A DNA stretch of 64,000 nucleotides from Adiantum capillus-veneris (GCA_014529385.2 CM043969.1:23190446-23254445), one strand, 5' to 3'. Counted from the first letter of the stretch, positions 1-11,420 are shown. Notes: generated by a model from the sequence alone, not told the origin. Made by a program: numbers and translations.

Positions 1-2
1 CA

Positions 3-3000
3 GAAGAAGAAAGTAGCAGCAGCATTACTAAAGAGGAGTCTTCCATCAAAGTCATGGGGGTAAGGTTTAAGCCAAGCAACCAAGAGACCTCTTGTCAAGG
101 CTTGGAGGAGGTAGGTCCTCAAGAGAACGAAGGTGATCAAGATGAAGGGATGCTGGAAGGTATGCTATCAACAACACTTACAAAGGATGAAAGAGAGGAG
201 TTCAAATGTGTGCTAAGGAAGTTTCCTAGGCTTTTTGCTAAAGACTACACCGATGTGCGTGGAGTAGATGCTGTTCAACACAAAATTGAATTGAAGCCAG
301 AGGCCACACCTAAGGCTCAGAAGCTACGAAGGCTAGGAGTCATCAAGGAGCAGGCTTTACTCAAGGAGGTAAGAAAGCTTCTAGCAGCAGGGTTCATTTA
401 TCCAGTGGAGAGTTCAGAGTGGGTCTCTCCTGTTGTTGTCACTCCTAAGAAGAACGGCAAGTGGAGGGTGTGTGTGGATTACCGTCCCCTCAATGAGGCA
501 ACGAAGAGAGATCACTTTCCCCTCCCATTCCAGGATGAGATACTAAATGAGGTAGCTGGTCATGAGAAGTACACTGTGTGCGATGGTTACTCAGGTTACT
601 TTCAAATAGGGATTGCACTGGAGGATCAATTGAAAACAACCTTTATCACTCCTTGGGGTTGTTATGCTTTTAGAGTCATGCCATTTGGTCTGACAAATGC
701 TCCTGCAACATTCCAACGTTTCATGAATATGGTGTTTCAAGCATTCTTTGGAAAGTCAATTAGGGTGTTCATTGATGATTTCTGTATTTATAGCTCAAAA
801 TCATTGCATCTACAAAGGGTAGAAGAAGGTTTAAAGAAGCTCTACGACATGGGAGGTCAACTCAACCCCGACAAGTGCCATATAGGTGAGGATGAAGTAA
901 TCTTGCTTGGTCATAAAGTTTCTTACAAAGGCATTGAAGTGGATCCTTCGAAGGCAAAGGATCTTATTGAGCTACCATCACCCAAGAGTCTTAAGGAGGT
1001 CATCTCATTCATTCAAAAGGTGAAGTATATGTCACGCTTCATTCACTTAGCCTCGGAGTTACTTCACCCTTTGCAAAAGTTGACACAACAAGTAGAATTT
1101 GCATGGTCTGATGAGCTTGAAGAGTACTTTTGTAACATTAAAGTCATTTTGTCAGAGCTACCAACACTCATGCCTCCTTGTTGGGAGTACACATTCTTTG
1201 TTAGCTCTAGTGCTGGGAAAGAAACAATTGGTGCTGTGTTGCTACAACAAGATCCCCACAGTACAAGGATGCGACCCATCTACTTTGCTAGTAGGGTCAT
1301 GAATGCTTTGGAGAGAGACTACACAGAAGCAGAACTCATGATTCTTTCTCTCAAGTTTAGATCCTACCTGCTACCAAAACCTTTTGTAATTCTCACTGCA
1401 GAAAATTTGTTCCCTTGGGTGTCATCTCAAATGAATCTTAGTACTAGGATCTCAAAGTGGATTATGGAGTTGCAAGAGTTTCAATACTCTTTCAAGGTAG
1501 AAGATAGTGTGCGTGCACAATTGGCAGGGATTCTCACTTATAGGGTGCACGAAAAGGAGATTAAGGTGCCTGAAGTAAAGACCCTACCATTGCCACCACC
1601 AAAAAGTATTCCTAATGCTTTTACTTTGTTCTTTGATGGAGCTTTTCGTCGAGCCACAGGAAAAGCAGGGGGAGGGCTAGTGTTGCTCAACCCAAGTGGA
1701 GAGGTGGTCATGAAAGAGAAGTTCAATCTACCAAGTTCAGCTAGCAACAATGAAGCAGAATATGACACTCTACTTCATGGTTTGAAGATGTGCATTGGCC
1801 AAGGGATACAACGCCTCATGGTAAAGGGAGATGCACTTCTCATTGTTAAACAGATTTTAGGCATTTGGGCATGCAAGAATGAGAGCTTACGGACAAAAGT
1901 TCATGCCATTCGTAGATTGTTTAATCAATTTGAAGAAGTGCAACTATATCATATTCCTAGGAAACAGAATGAAGATGCTAATTTACTTGCACAACAAGCC
2001 GTTGCATGTGTAAAGAAAGAAGTACAGGTCATCATGGTGGCGGCTGCTGTGAAGCAACCCAGGTACCAGGGATTGGAGTCATTGGCTCCCATCATTGGCT
2101 ACATTTTGGAGGGTGAGTTTCCACCAGACTTCACAAAAGCTCAGAAGAGGAGACTCATGAAGAAGGCAAGCGTATATCTCTTCCTAGAAGGCTCCCTCTA
2201 TCAAAGAGGGAAGGATCAAGTGTGCAGACGAGTACCAACTATCAAGGAAATTCCAGCCATTCTAAAAGGTTTGCATGAAGAGGCATGTGGTGGTCATTTT
2301 GCCCAAGAATTAACTGTGAAGAAGATTTTGCTTTCGGGGTATGTTTGGCCAAGTTTGCATGTGGATGTTCAACATTGGTGTAAAAGCTGTCACACTTGTC
2401 AGATAAATGGAAATAGAAGGTTGGTGCATGGCCCGAGGCAAATAGTGCTTGCAAATGGACCCTTTGAAAAGTGGGGCATTGATGCTATGGGTCCTCTGCC
2501 TAGGACAAAAAATGGTAAACTCTACATTCTAGTGGCTGTAGACTATATGACTAGGTGGGTGGAAGCACAAAGTGTGGCAAAGGTAAATGAGAAGACAGTG
2601 AGCAAATTCGTCTACACTCACATTTGTTGTAGATTTGGCACACCTTTGGAGATTGTTTCTGATAATGGTCCAGGGTTTAGAAAAGGATTGCTCACAGAAG
2701 TTTGTGAAGAGCTTCACATTCTACATCGTCATAGCACACCATACTACCCACAGTCAAATGGTTTGGTGGAGAAGGCTAATGGTGTCATTGCAGGAATCAT
2801 TAGAAAGATGGTGCAAAACAAGACAAAATTATGGGATGACTTCTTGGATGGTGCCTTGTGGGCGTATCGAACCACATATAGGGAAGCCACGGAGTTCACA
2901 CCATTTCACTTGGTCTATGGTCAAGAGGCTTTACAGCCAATTGAGCTAAACATTCCAACAATGCGACTTCATGGCAAATCAGCACAAGATGATCAAGAGG

Positions 3001-3497
3001 TATGGATGGATCGACTTCTTACGTTAGTGGAGCTTGAGTGGAAAAGAGAAGCAGCATACGAGTGCTACAAGAGGAAAGCCACACAAGCGAAAGAAACGCA
3101 CGACAAGAAACTGAAGGACAAAGGCATCAAGGAAGGAGAGCTTGTGCTAAGGTATGACAATCGACTTGACAATCGTTTTGATGCCAAGTTTGAAACTAGA
3201 TGGCAAGGGCCATACATAGTCAAGAAGGCTTTCAATTCTAGCTACTATCAGCTTATGGACTTGAATGGTAAAGAGCTCTCCAGGAAGGTAAACGGGTATC
3301 GCTTGAAGCCCTATTTGAGTCGCCTTCTACCAAAAGATCTACCAAAGATCTGTCCAAAGGCCGCTGTCTCATGTAAGTATTGTTACATGAAGCATGAGTG
3401 TAACTCCAGCCAAAATTCTGAGGGGCCAAACAATGAAGATCTCGTCAAGGACTCTGAAGCACTCTCTTTGGACAAGATGCTCTATGATGGTACATGA
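3..3497 (+). CDS. Ty3-type polyprotein, C-terminal part (RT, RNase H, second RNase H, integrase)
   Basis: The frame is open from the window edge; the first in-frame ATG (54) is internal, because element 2 continues upstream through gag and protease. RT shows the FIDDF active-site box (near 770-784). The first RNase H has VSSSAG where an Asp is expected. The second RNase H starts FFDGAF (about 1632). Integrase shows the H/C zinc region (2270-2400), GIDAMG, SDNGPG and NGLVEKANG. Compared with element 2 it carries a 3-residue insertion near the start, a 5-residue deletion in the first RNase H (LKFRSY against LMFAVRKFRSY) and an Asp-to-Asn change in the second RNase H (NEDAN against NEDAD), which should damage its catalytic site. 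The frame is otherwise open to a TGA at 3495. Confidence 0.93.
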   Translation, partial: EEESSSSITKEESSIKVMGVRFKPSNQETSCQGLEEVGPQENEGDQDEGMLEGMLSTTLTKDEREEFKCVLRKFPRLFAKDYTDVRGVDAVQHKIELKPEATPKAQKLRRLGVIKEQALLKEVRKLLAAGFIYPVESSEWVSPVVVTPKKNGKWRVCVDYRPLNEATKRDHFPLPFQDEILNEVAGHEKYTVCDGYSGYFQIGIALEDQLKTTFITPWGCYAFRVMPFGLTNAPATFQRFMNMVFQAFFGKSIRVFIDDFCIYSSKSLHLQRVEEGLKKLYDMGGQLNPDKCHIGEDEVILLGHKVSYKGIEVDPSKAKDLIELPSPKSLKEVISFIQKVKYMSRFIHLASELLHPLQKLTQQVEFAWSDELEEYFCNIKVILSELPTLMPPCWEYTFFVSSSAGKETIGAVLLQQDPHSTRMRPIYFASRVMNALERDYTEAELMILSLKFRSYLLPKPFVILTAENLFPWVSSQMNLSTRISKWIMELQEFQYSFKVEDSVRAQLAGILTYRVHEKEIKVPEVKTLPLPPPKSIPNAFTLFFDGAFRRATGKAGGGLVLLNPSGEVVMKEKFNLPSSASNNEAEYDTLLHGLKMCIGQGIQRLMVKGDALLIVKQILGIWACKNESLRTKVHAIRRLFNQFEEVQLYHIPRKQNEDANLLAQQAVACVKKEVQVIMVAAAVKQPRYQGLESLAPIIGYILEGEFPPDFTKAQKRRLMKKASVYLFLEGSLYQRGKDQVCRRVPTIKEIPAILKGLHEEACGGHFAQELTVKKILLSGYVWPSLHVDVQHWCKSCHTCQINGNRRLVHGPRQIVLANGPFEKWGIDAMGPLPRTKNGKLYILVAVDYMTRWVEAQSVAKVNEKTVSKFVYTHICCRFGTPLEIVSDNGPGFRKGLLTEVCEELHILHRHSTPYYPQSNGLVEKANGVIAGIIRKMVQNKTKLWDDFLDGALWAYRTTYREATEFTPFHLVYGQEALQPIELNIPTMRLHGKSAQDDQEVWMDRLLTLVELEWKREAAYECYKRKATQAKETHDKKLKDKGIKEGELVLRYDNRLDNRFDAKFETRWQGPYIVKKAFNSSYYQLMDLNGKELSRKVNGYRLKPYLSRLLPKDLPKICPKAAVSCKYCYMKHECNSSQNSEGPNNEDLVKDSEALSLDKMLYDGT

Positions 3498-3525
3498 ATA
3501 TACCATCATCCAGGGGGAGGGCTAA

Positions 3526-5935
3526 TGATAGCCGTTTTTTCGTCTCTTTGTAATTGCCACAGTGAGTTACCTCACCCTACCAAAATCACCCAAACACTGT
3601 GGCTATCCCTACCATTTCAGTGTACATAGGCGTGCATGAGTCACGGGACTTTTCCCATATCTTCTTAAAAACCCTCAGCTAGCTAGTCACTGGGCTAGGT
3701 GAGCCAAAAAATAAATAAATATTAATAATAATAAAAAAAATAAAAATAAAAGTATATTATGGCCTCTTTGTGTGTAAATATTTCATTGTATATATGGCCT
3801 AAATATAGGGATTTTTTATAATTATTTTGGTATTTTATTTAAATATTTCTACTTAGGTGTGTGTTTTATTAAACCTATGTACACCTTCTTTCATCCTCTT
3901 ACACCATAATTATATATATATATATATATTTTTTTTTTATTTTTTTTTTGCCAATATGTACATACTCTAACCTCATATTTTTCCTTTATACAAATCACTC
4001 CCACATTTTCACCCTCACCCTTGTGAAAACAAAAAATTGATTTCTACTCATTGGTTACTTTTATTATATTATTTACTTGCATACATTTTCCTCTTTCACC
4101 AAAAATAATTCAAGGAGGGACCATATCATATGATTCCAATATCTTTCCATATCCATAACTCCTCCATATTTTTATAATTATTTTTACTCATTATTCTAAC
4201 ACCATGTGCTCATTGAGCTAAAGTCCATGAATAGTCCATACACTAGTCCCACCATGTATATATTTCTTATTTCACCAATAATCCTCCTCCATGCATGGGT
4301 CAAGGGAAACTTGAATGCTTTGTATTATAATATGACAAAGGAGGGGCTCACTCTTGGATGCATTGTAAAAATTCAACAAAGGAGGGGACCACTAAAAGAC
4401 TTTTGCAGGCATAAAAACAGGCTTTTTGGTGAGAATTTTGGCACCTATTTCCACTCCGAATTTAGAGCGGTCGTCAAAAGAGAAAATGTAGCCCACGCTC
4501 TGAATAATCACCCCAAATTTTTTCATGATTTTTGGAGCTACCAGCTGTGAGCTATGAGTTTTTTAGTGGACCCCAGTTTTCCCATGCTATGCAGCCACAC
4601 TCTCTCTTCCACTTTATCATTTTCCTCTTTCACACACACTTCTCCACTCATCCCCATCTCTCTCACCACTCCTCTCTGCACACTACTCACCTTCTCCTCA
4701 ACCTTGAAGAATAAGAGAAACCATGGTGAACTCATACCTCCCACACACAATTCCATTCCAAAATTGACCACCTAGTCTCATTTTTCCTCCTCCAAATTAC
4801 CCATATCTATCAAAAAACCACAAAATTCAGCCTCTTCTCTTAAAAGACAGCATCATGGTGGTTGATTACGTAGCTTCAATTACCTTGTCTCTCAAGGAAG
4901 GTCAAGAGTGGAGAAAAAATGTACCGTCAAAGCTAGTGGACCGTCAACAAGCGTCAAAATTGGCCCTACTCAAGACACTTGGAGCATCAACCTTGTAAGA
5001 AATCCACCTTTTCTTACCTCTTAAGAGTTTTTCTTCCTTATTTGTATCCTACATGGATACTCGCATTGTAAATATCCAATTCCATTTGTAAATTAATACT
5101 AACTCTACTAACACTAACCCACTATGAAAAGTCCTATCACCTCCATTTCTCTCCTCTCTCTTTCCCCACCAACTTCTTGATAATTCCAAGCAAAAGAAAT
5201 TAGATAAATTGCTGAAAATCTAACCCAACCATGGTTAGAGGAGTAACCCTAGCCTTCAAAATTGCTATAAAAGGAGGGTGTAGCTAGCATAAAAGGGGGG
5301 GAGCCATAAGCAAGAGCACTATGCTATAGCTTGAGAAGCCAAGCTCAACCTCTCTAGAAGGAGCTCTTGAGTGGAAGCTCTTTGTCTTATGCATGTGCAT
5401 GTGTTGTAATAGGGGATTAGCAAGGGAAATCTATGCCATTGTAAGAGAGAGAGTGATCATTCAATTGAGAGTAGGAAATCTATCATTTCTCCTACTAGTG
5501 TAAGCCCAACATTCGCTGAATCAAGGAGGGTGGATTTGGACTAAGCTTGGATACTTTGTCTCCCTTCCAACGTGAAGTAATGGACAACAATGATGTGTAA
5601 GTGTCTTGGTGTTTTTTTTTGTTAAGTTCTTGATAGCTTGTCTCTGGTGTTGTCATCAATCTAGCCATAAATCCCACATACTGTAAGAGGGCGATAGGGT
5701 GGAGAGGACTCCCCTGGCCTTAAGACAGTGATTGGGGTGGCTTTTCTTGTGATGTGTTGTGGTGAAATTTACGCAAGCTATGTTGAACAAGTACTAATCT
5801 CACTTTGATTTGTCATGACAGATTTGTAAGAAGGTATTAATGCAACAAGCACCCCCTCCCCCTTTCTCTCTCTTTCTTAAATATATAGTTGTGTTTGCTT
5901 GATCATTGCCGATACGTTTCAAAGCAGCCCGAGCA

Positions 5936-5983
<48 letters not shown>

Positions 5984-6242
5984 TTTTAGTGTGTGAGAGT
6001 ATTCCATTGGTGTTAGGGTTAGTGTAAATTCCTTGCTTGTTTGTGGGTTGCTCTAACGATTCTCCTCTTTTGCGTCCTAGTTCGCTCTTAAACTAGGTGG
6101 TGCCCCTTGTGTAGTTGGGATTTGGCGGTGGGTTTGTTGTTTTTGTTTGTGTTGTGTTGTGCCCCAGCCCCATTGAGCAGCACGGGAGCCTTGAAGGGTG
6201 TCTAGAGGCCACTCTTCTTGTTGCCCGCCCCGGACCGCCTCA
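3526..6242 (+). repeat. 3' LTR of element 1 (2717 bp)
   Basis: It starts TGATAGCC just after the purine tract and ends CCGCCTCA. Copies lie at 25837-28554 and 35513-38234. A TATA box (ctataaaa) is at 5265-5272, so U3 is about 1.74 kb and R plus U5 about 0.98 kb. It contains an AT tract (about 3911-3929) and a TC microsatellite (5939-5980, 42 bp) whose length differs between copies. ORFs inside it recur in all three LTRs only because the LTRs are copies; none looks like a real protein. Confidence 0.93.
5265..5272 (+). promoter_or_regulatory. TATA box in element 1 LTR
   Basis: The sequence gctataaaagg lies about 1.74 kb into the LTR and is the best core-promoter match there. It is conserved at 27579-27586 and 37253-37260 in the other copies. 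Confidence 0.6.
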
Positions 6243-9034
6243 CTGCTAAATGGGAAGATCAAGATGGGTATTTTGGAGCCTTCATGCGCTCCATACTAAA
6301 ACAGGTGGTTCACAGTACCAAAGAAGAATGGAGCTTTGCCCTTCATCCAAGATATGCATCCGATCAACAAAGTCACGATCAAGAATATGGGTACAGGGCC
6401 AATTGTGGATGAGTTTGCAGAAGCATTTGTAGGAAGGGCAATACATTCTATGGGAGATTTGTACTGAGGGTATGATCGGTTCCAATTAGCAATGGAAAGC
6501 AGGGATCTGACTACCATGAGTACACTTTTGGGTTTGGTAAGGATGTGTACCTTACCACAGGGAGAAACCAATTCGGTTGCACATATGATGAATGGTATGA
6601 ATAAGATCTTATGTGACTTTATTCCCCAAATAACTATGCCCTTTCTTGATGATGTTCCTATTAAAGAATGTGAAGTAAGTAGTAAAGATGAAGCTTTGGA
6701 TTCCATGGGGTGCTACAACTTTGTGGCACAACACATAGATGATTGTGACAAGATCCTATCCAGACTGGAAGAGGTGAACCTTACCCTCTCAGGACAAAAG
6801 TCTGTGTTTGGAGTGAAGGAGGTGTTGATTGTTGGGCACATGTGTGGTCCCAATGGGAGAAGACCTTGTCCGGCAAAAATTGATGCAATTCAAAAGATGA
6901 AGGAGGTATGCATATCTCTGAGTGAAGCTCACAAATTTCTTGGTGCATGTGTGTTTTATGTTATATGAATTCCACATTATGCACATGTAGCAGAACCTTT
7001 GTACTTGTTAAGGAAAAACCAAAAGTTTCATTGGGGAGATGCACAAGCAAGGGCTATAAAAAAGCTAAAGGATTTTCTACAACAAGAACCAACTTTAAGA
7101 AAGGCAAACTATGAGTGTGGAAAGCAAGTAATAGTGACAGTGGATACGAGTCCGACAGGAATTGGATGGACAATAGGGCAGAATGACGAAGAGGGACATT
7201 GGTATGTGGTAAGGTTTGGAGCCAAGGCTATAAGTACTCGACAAAGGAACTACCCACAGGTAAAACGAAAGTTGTGGGGCATGGTTACAGCACTAAAGTG
7301 TGAAAAGAAGTACTTGATTGGAGCATATGTGATTGTGGAAACAGATTGTCTTCCACTCCTTGGAATAATTACAAGCTGCTCAACACCAGACATTGCCATG
7401 CTAAGATAGATTGCCTACATTAAGTCCTTGAATCTTGAGTTCAAGCATATTGTAGGAAAAGACAATCCGGTAGCGGATATGCTGTCAAGGGTAAGGTATG
7501 AGGATAAGCAAGACATGGTAGATGATAGTGAAGATGTAGCCACAAGGTTCTACTCCATTAATCCTGCATGATGATGTTGGCACACCTAGTGCACTTGAGT
7601 TGTTTTTAGAAGATGGATATGAAGGAGATTGGTTGCTTATTGGTCGTTATTTGAGTACTTTAAAAAAACAGGGTGATTGTTCTGAGCATGAGTTTAAGAG
7701 GATACGCAGAAAAGCATATGGGTACTTTCTACAGGATGGTTACTTATAGAAACATCCAAAATATAGGGGTGCTATACCACAAAGGGTAGTATGTAACAAA
7801 CAAATTCAAGTAAAGCTCATGCAGGAGTTTCATGAGAACCTATGGGCTGGACACCGTGGTGTGTGGGCAACCTTTTCAAAGCTAAAGGAAAGGTATTGGT
7901 GGAAAGGTATGTACAAGGATGTATCCCACTTTGTGGAATCATGTGTAACATGTCAAATGTATTCAAATATGCGACACTGGGATGGGTTACATCCTACTTA
8001 TCCACTAGCCATGCATTACAAATAGGTTGTGGATCTAGTCACCATGCCTTTAAGACTCTGGCAGATGAGGTACTTGGTTCTTGCAAGAGAATACTTGACT
8101 AATCAGTTTGAAGGTCGAGCTTTAAGGACAAAGACTACAGAGGCAGTATGTAAATTTCTCCTTGAAGATGTCATCTGTCGCTATGGTTGTGTGGGAAAGA
8201 TAACTGCAGACAGAGGAGAACTGGATGCCTAGGAAGCAAGGGAATTCTTTTCCAGAATAGCAATTAAGCTTTCCCTTACCACCGCTTACAATCCGGAAGG
8301 CAACGGGAAAAGTGAACAAGGGAATTTGCCAATCATCAAAGCCTTGGCTAAATCACTGAAGGGAGAATTAGTGAATGGAAAAAACTATTGGCCTATGCTC
8401 TATGGGTTGATCGCATGACACACAGCTCTATAACTAGCTACATGCCTGCAGAATTGATGTATGGTCAAAAGCCTGTAATGCCCATTGAAGAGACCATTCC
8501 CACGGGGAACGTGCTACCTTTGCAAGATGGGCTTAGCAGAGAAGAGCTCCTTGCCTTGCGTATAAGATAGCTAGAAAGAATACTTGAAGACATTGAGGTT
8601 GCAAAAGAAAGATTGAAGAATGCCAAGTTGAAAAGCAAGGACTACTTTGATAGATGACACAGGCTAAGAAGGAAGGAAATTAAGCAAGGAGAAATTTGGG
8701 TTTTAGTGTATGACAGTAGTCTTGATAACCATCATACTGTCATGCGAAAGGTTTCAAAAAGATGGTTTGGACCGTATACAGTCAAGTACGTACATGACAA
8801 TGCCACTTACACCCTAGCTGAATTGAATGAAACAGAGATAAAGATACCCATTGCAGGAAAGAGAATCAAGGTATTCAAAAGAAGAGAGGATAGTCATCTG
8901 GCTGATCAAGTAAGTGAGAATGAAGGCTTGGAATCACCCAGTGAAGATGAAGAAGAAGAAACTCCAAGAGAGTCGAACCTGCAAACATTGGCTGTGGCAC
9001 AAATCGGAGGATGTGCAGGTTTAGAGGGGGTGGA
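6243..9034 (+). pseudogene. Decayed pol of a fungal-like Ty3 element (RT, RNase H, integrase)
   Basis: A pol region read through many stops and frameshifts. RT starts near 6246 (MGILEPS, VPKKNGAL) and has an FLDD active-site box near 6652. RNase H follows at about 7130-7490 (VTVDTSPTGIGW, then VGKDNPVADMLSR). Integrase runs from 7819 with the zinc region (WAGHRGV, CVTCQM), DLVTMP, ADRGEL and YNPEGNGKSEQ; the C-terminal part at 8706-9047 has VYDSSLDNHH and PIAGKRIKVF. This RT and integrase wording differs from the other Ty3 elements here and recalls a lineage I know mainly from fungal genomes. Element 1 interrupts its 5' side. A related fragment lies at 51930-52970 on the minus strand. The last ORF reads a few residues past the purine tract. 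Confidence 0.8.
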
Positions 9035-9041
9035 TGTCGTG
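9023..9041 (+). other. Polypurine tract and 3' LTR start of the fungal-like element
   Basis: The purine tract agagggggtgga is followed by tgtcgtg, the likely LTR start. The same junction occurs inverted at 52020-52038 beside the second integrase remnant, which supports both calls. Confidence 0.6.
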
Positions 9042-10288
9042 CCGTGACACGTGCATGGTGGGAACAAAAGCTAAGCCCTACAATATAATGGATTTTATGT
9101 GTATACCTTAAGTGTGCATAAGTATATGTATTTTCCATTTAGCATGCAAAAACCTAGTCGAAGTCTGATGTGTCACTCTTGTTGGGAATGGGCTTCGATC
9201 CCGGGCTTGTGAACCTCTTCCTGGAGCCATGATGAAATGAGCCTATAAGACATACCTCCTATCTACTACTCATCCTAGGTGGCATATGACATGTGTAGCA
9301 TATTCAAAAGTGGCCTTAGTCATAGTATACCCCATGAGGTGTCATTCTACACATAGTAGGTGCACTTTGGAGTAATTATGGACCTAAAAAAATCTTGGAA
9401 AAATGGTTACGATTTTGTTTGATGTCATCCATGATGTATGTCAAGCTCTCTCTCAATTTTTTATAAAGCAACTCTTGGAGGCTTACGGCGGCAAGGAGAA
9501 GATATTTGGAGAAAAATCTAGAAGAACCTCTGAATATTTCTTGAAGAGAAAGATCTAGAAGAACCTCTAGATATTTCTTGAAGAGAAAAATCTAGAAGAA
9601 CCTCTAGATATTTCTTGAAGAGAAAGATCTAGAAACCATGAAGATAATTTCAAGATATTTTTAAAGGGAGACACTTGTCACAAAAATCCCTTGGATATTT
9701 CTAAACAAATGTCTTCTTCAAGAGGAAACCTCACCTATAAATAGAGCCTCTTGCTCCTCACTTGGGCATTAAGCAAACCATAAAGCAATCAAGCACTCAA
9801 ACAATCCCCATAATCAAGCCACTCTATCAAGCCATCACCCAACCTCCTAGCCATCTCCTTGAGCCTCTTGCTCCTCACTTGGGCATTAAGCCAACCATCA
9901 AGCAATCAAGCGCTCAAGCAATATCCATAATCAAGCCACTCTATCAAGCCATCCTTCAACCTCCTAACCATCTCCTTGAGGAAAAATTTCTCTCAATTTC
10001 ATCCCAACACATCTTGAGCTTGCTACTTCATGCCTCAAGCCTTCTTTCTCCTCACTTGTAATACTCATACACTCGATGTAACCTTCTTTCATCAATAAAG
10101 ACACATTGTTGGTGGCTTGCAAACGGTGTTGGGGACTACTACGCATCATCTACTTCATCAAGTTGGATACAATACAAGTCTTGAGGTGTGCTTCACTTCT
10201 TTGGATTAAGCTTGTCTGGGTCTTTGTGTATTGCTTGTCTCTCTTATCTCTTTCCTCCATTGTTTGACTGCTTTCTGAGCTTTCTTAG
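9042..10288 (+). repeat. LTR-like region with two tandem repeats
   Basis: There is no gene here. A 37-bp unit (agagaaagatctagaagaac...) is repeated about 3.5 times at 9508-9634. A 117-bp unit starting gagcctcttgctcctcactt is duplicated at 9744-9977. A strong TATA box (9736-9743) and an AATAAA signal (10094-10099) lie about 350 bp apart, as expected of the U3-R part of an LTR. The region directly precedes small accessory ORFs, the same order as in element 2. LTR ends were not located. The first part should be the 3' LTR of the fungal-like element. Confidence 0.5.
9736..9743 (+). promoter_or_regulatory. TATA box of the LTR-like region
   Basis: tataaata, 358 bp before an AATAAA polyadenylation signal at 10094-10099. 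This spacing fits an LTR transcript start and R region. Confidence 0.5.
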
Positions 10289-10505
10289 ATGAATAACCCC
10301 AATGGTGTAACTTTTCAACCCTCACTTTGTGAAACATATTAGAATTAACGTTTGTATTAGCCGTAAAATCCACTTCCAATAGAGAATTGTGTTACTCTTT
10401 GGGCCGGAAAGACTGCAAGAAATTCTTCTTTCTTCACGTCCTCTTATTTCTCCACTACTAGACTACTCTAATTCTTTTGATGTGCACATATTTATTCTCC
10501 TCTAG
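10289..10505 (+). pseudogene. Decayed accessory ORF B
   Basis: The ATG at 10289 is followed by a frameshift and an in-frame stop. In the shifted frame it reads IRINVCISRKIHFQ and ends SFDVHIFILL, matching ORF B of element 2 (28864-29082: RINVAISRKIHFQ ... SFDVHVFILF). The length is also about the same. No known domain was recognised. Here B precedes A, whereas in element 2 A precedes B. Confidence 0.75.
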
Positions 10506-10534
10506 GGGTTGAGTCTTGCTTTGTTAATATTACT

Positions 10535-10747
10535 ATGAACCAAGAAGACTTGTACACACGGCTAACTCCTATCGCTAGGCAAAATATCTACATCTTTGTA
10601 AGCACTAAGTTATAGTTTCAAAGAACCATTTGCAATCTATTTGGAGCACAACGACTTGCTGTTATAAATGCATCAGTGAACCCTTTCATCTTACCTTTGA
10701 TTAGATACGATCAAAGCCTTGATGTTTTCATCTTTGTTTTGTTTTGA
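10535..10747 (+). pseudogene. Decayed accessory ORF A
   Basis: It is 213 nt from ATG to stop, exactly the length of ORF A in element 2 (28630-28842). Shared wording includes PIARQ, FVSTKL, NASVNPFILPLIRYD and the ending LDVFIFVLF. One internal TAG replaces what is CAA (Gln) in element 2. Function unknown. It follows the decayed B copy by about 30 bp. Confidence 0.8.
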
Positions 10748-11401
10748 GGGTTTCACGTGTGCGTATGTGTGTGTCTTCGTGTAAGATTCCACTGGCTACA
10801 CACAATGTATTTGCTACAAACACTAAGATTGCTTAAGTGAAAAGCTTCATAGTCTCCCCACAAACCCTCATAGCTAGAGGCCCGACGCCTTCCTGGCAAG
10901 ACTGCGAACTCTTTGATAGCATTAGTGAAACTAATCTTCAAATTTGGGTGCTTAAATCACTATTTTTAGTCATTTTGACTATAGGGTGAATGTTCCTAGA
11001 CCATAGGGCGACCTTTCTCGACTGATTTGTTGTTGTTTTCAGGACCTTTTTCATGATGGATCGTGATTTTGATACCTTGCCGGATTGTGACCACACTTGG
11101 TAGGATAGTTCCACTAGGTGTCCTAGACCTCTTTTTAAAGTTTCGCTGCATTTTGAGTCCATTCGAATGCCGAAGTGACGTGATGACCTAGAGTTGTGAG
11201 AAAGGACATAGGAAAATTTCCTTGATCATTGAGTGTTGGTTTTCTTATAGAGTTGTTGTGTTTTCTTGTTAAGGTTCATTTCTTGAGATTGACAATCTCA
11301 AAGAGTCTTCGTGCCCCATCTGAGTCACTTTCCTGAGTATTGACATTATGTTAGTACCAAAAAGCTATGTTGCAGACATCCGTCACGGTGACTTGTTAAC
11401 A
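10748..11401 (+). other. Non-coding, probably the 3' end of an LTR
   Basis: I see no gene. The stretch ends ...gttaaca directly before a tRNA-Asp-type primer site, so at least its right side should be the 5' LTR of the gag element that follows. The LTR start was not found. Confidence 0.4.
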
Positions 11402-11402
11402 T

Positions 11403-11420
11403 TGGCGCCGTTGCCAGGGA
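11403..11420 (+). promoter_or_regulatory. Primer-binding site complementary to tRNA-Asp
   Basis: TGGCGCCGTTGCCAGGGA matches the 3' end of plant tRNA-Asp with one mismatch over 18 bases. This primer is known for Athila-like and some other plant LTR elements. It sits 1 bp after an LTR-type CA end and marks where minus-strand DNA synthesis would start. Confidence 0.75.

Larger units (their letters stand above)
1..6242 (+). mobile_element. Element 1: dual-RNase H Ty3-type LTR retrotransposon, 3' part
   Basis: This is the 3' half of an LTR retrotransposon cut by the window edge. It holds the end of the polyprotein, a polypurine tract (about 3511-3525) and a full 3' LTR. It is nearly the same by eye as the matching half of element 2 (32038-38234), so both belong to one family. 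Order RT, RNase H, second archaeal-type RNase H, integrase is the known hallmark of the Tat branch of Ty3 elements. The right flank is an older, decayed retroelement, so element 1 inserted into it. The left end and any target duplication lie outside the window. Confidence 0.93.

Noticed and set aside
2635-2949. 104-aa ORF repeated at 34622-34936
   Set aside because: It is an out-of-frame shadow of the integrase coding region in both elements.
4206-4550. 114-aa ORF repeated at 26517-26861 and 36194-36538
   Set aside because: It lies in U3 of the LTR and recurs only because LTRs are copies. It has no protein-like motif, and the changes between copies are not biased to silent sites by eye.
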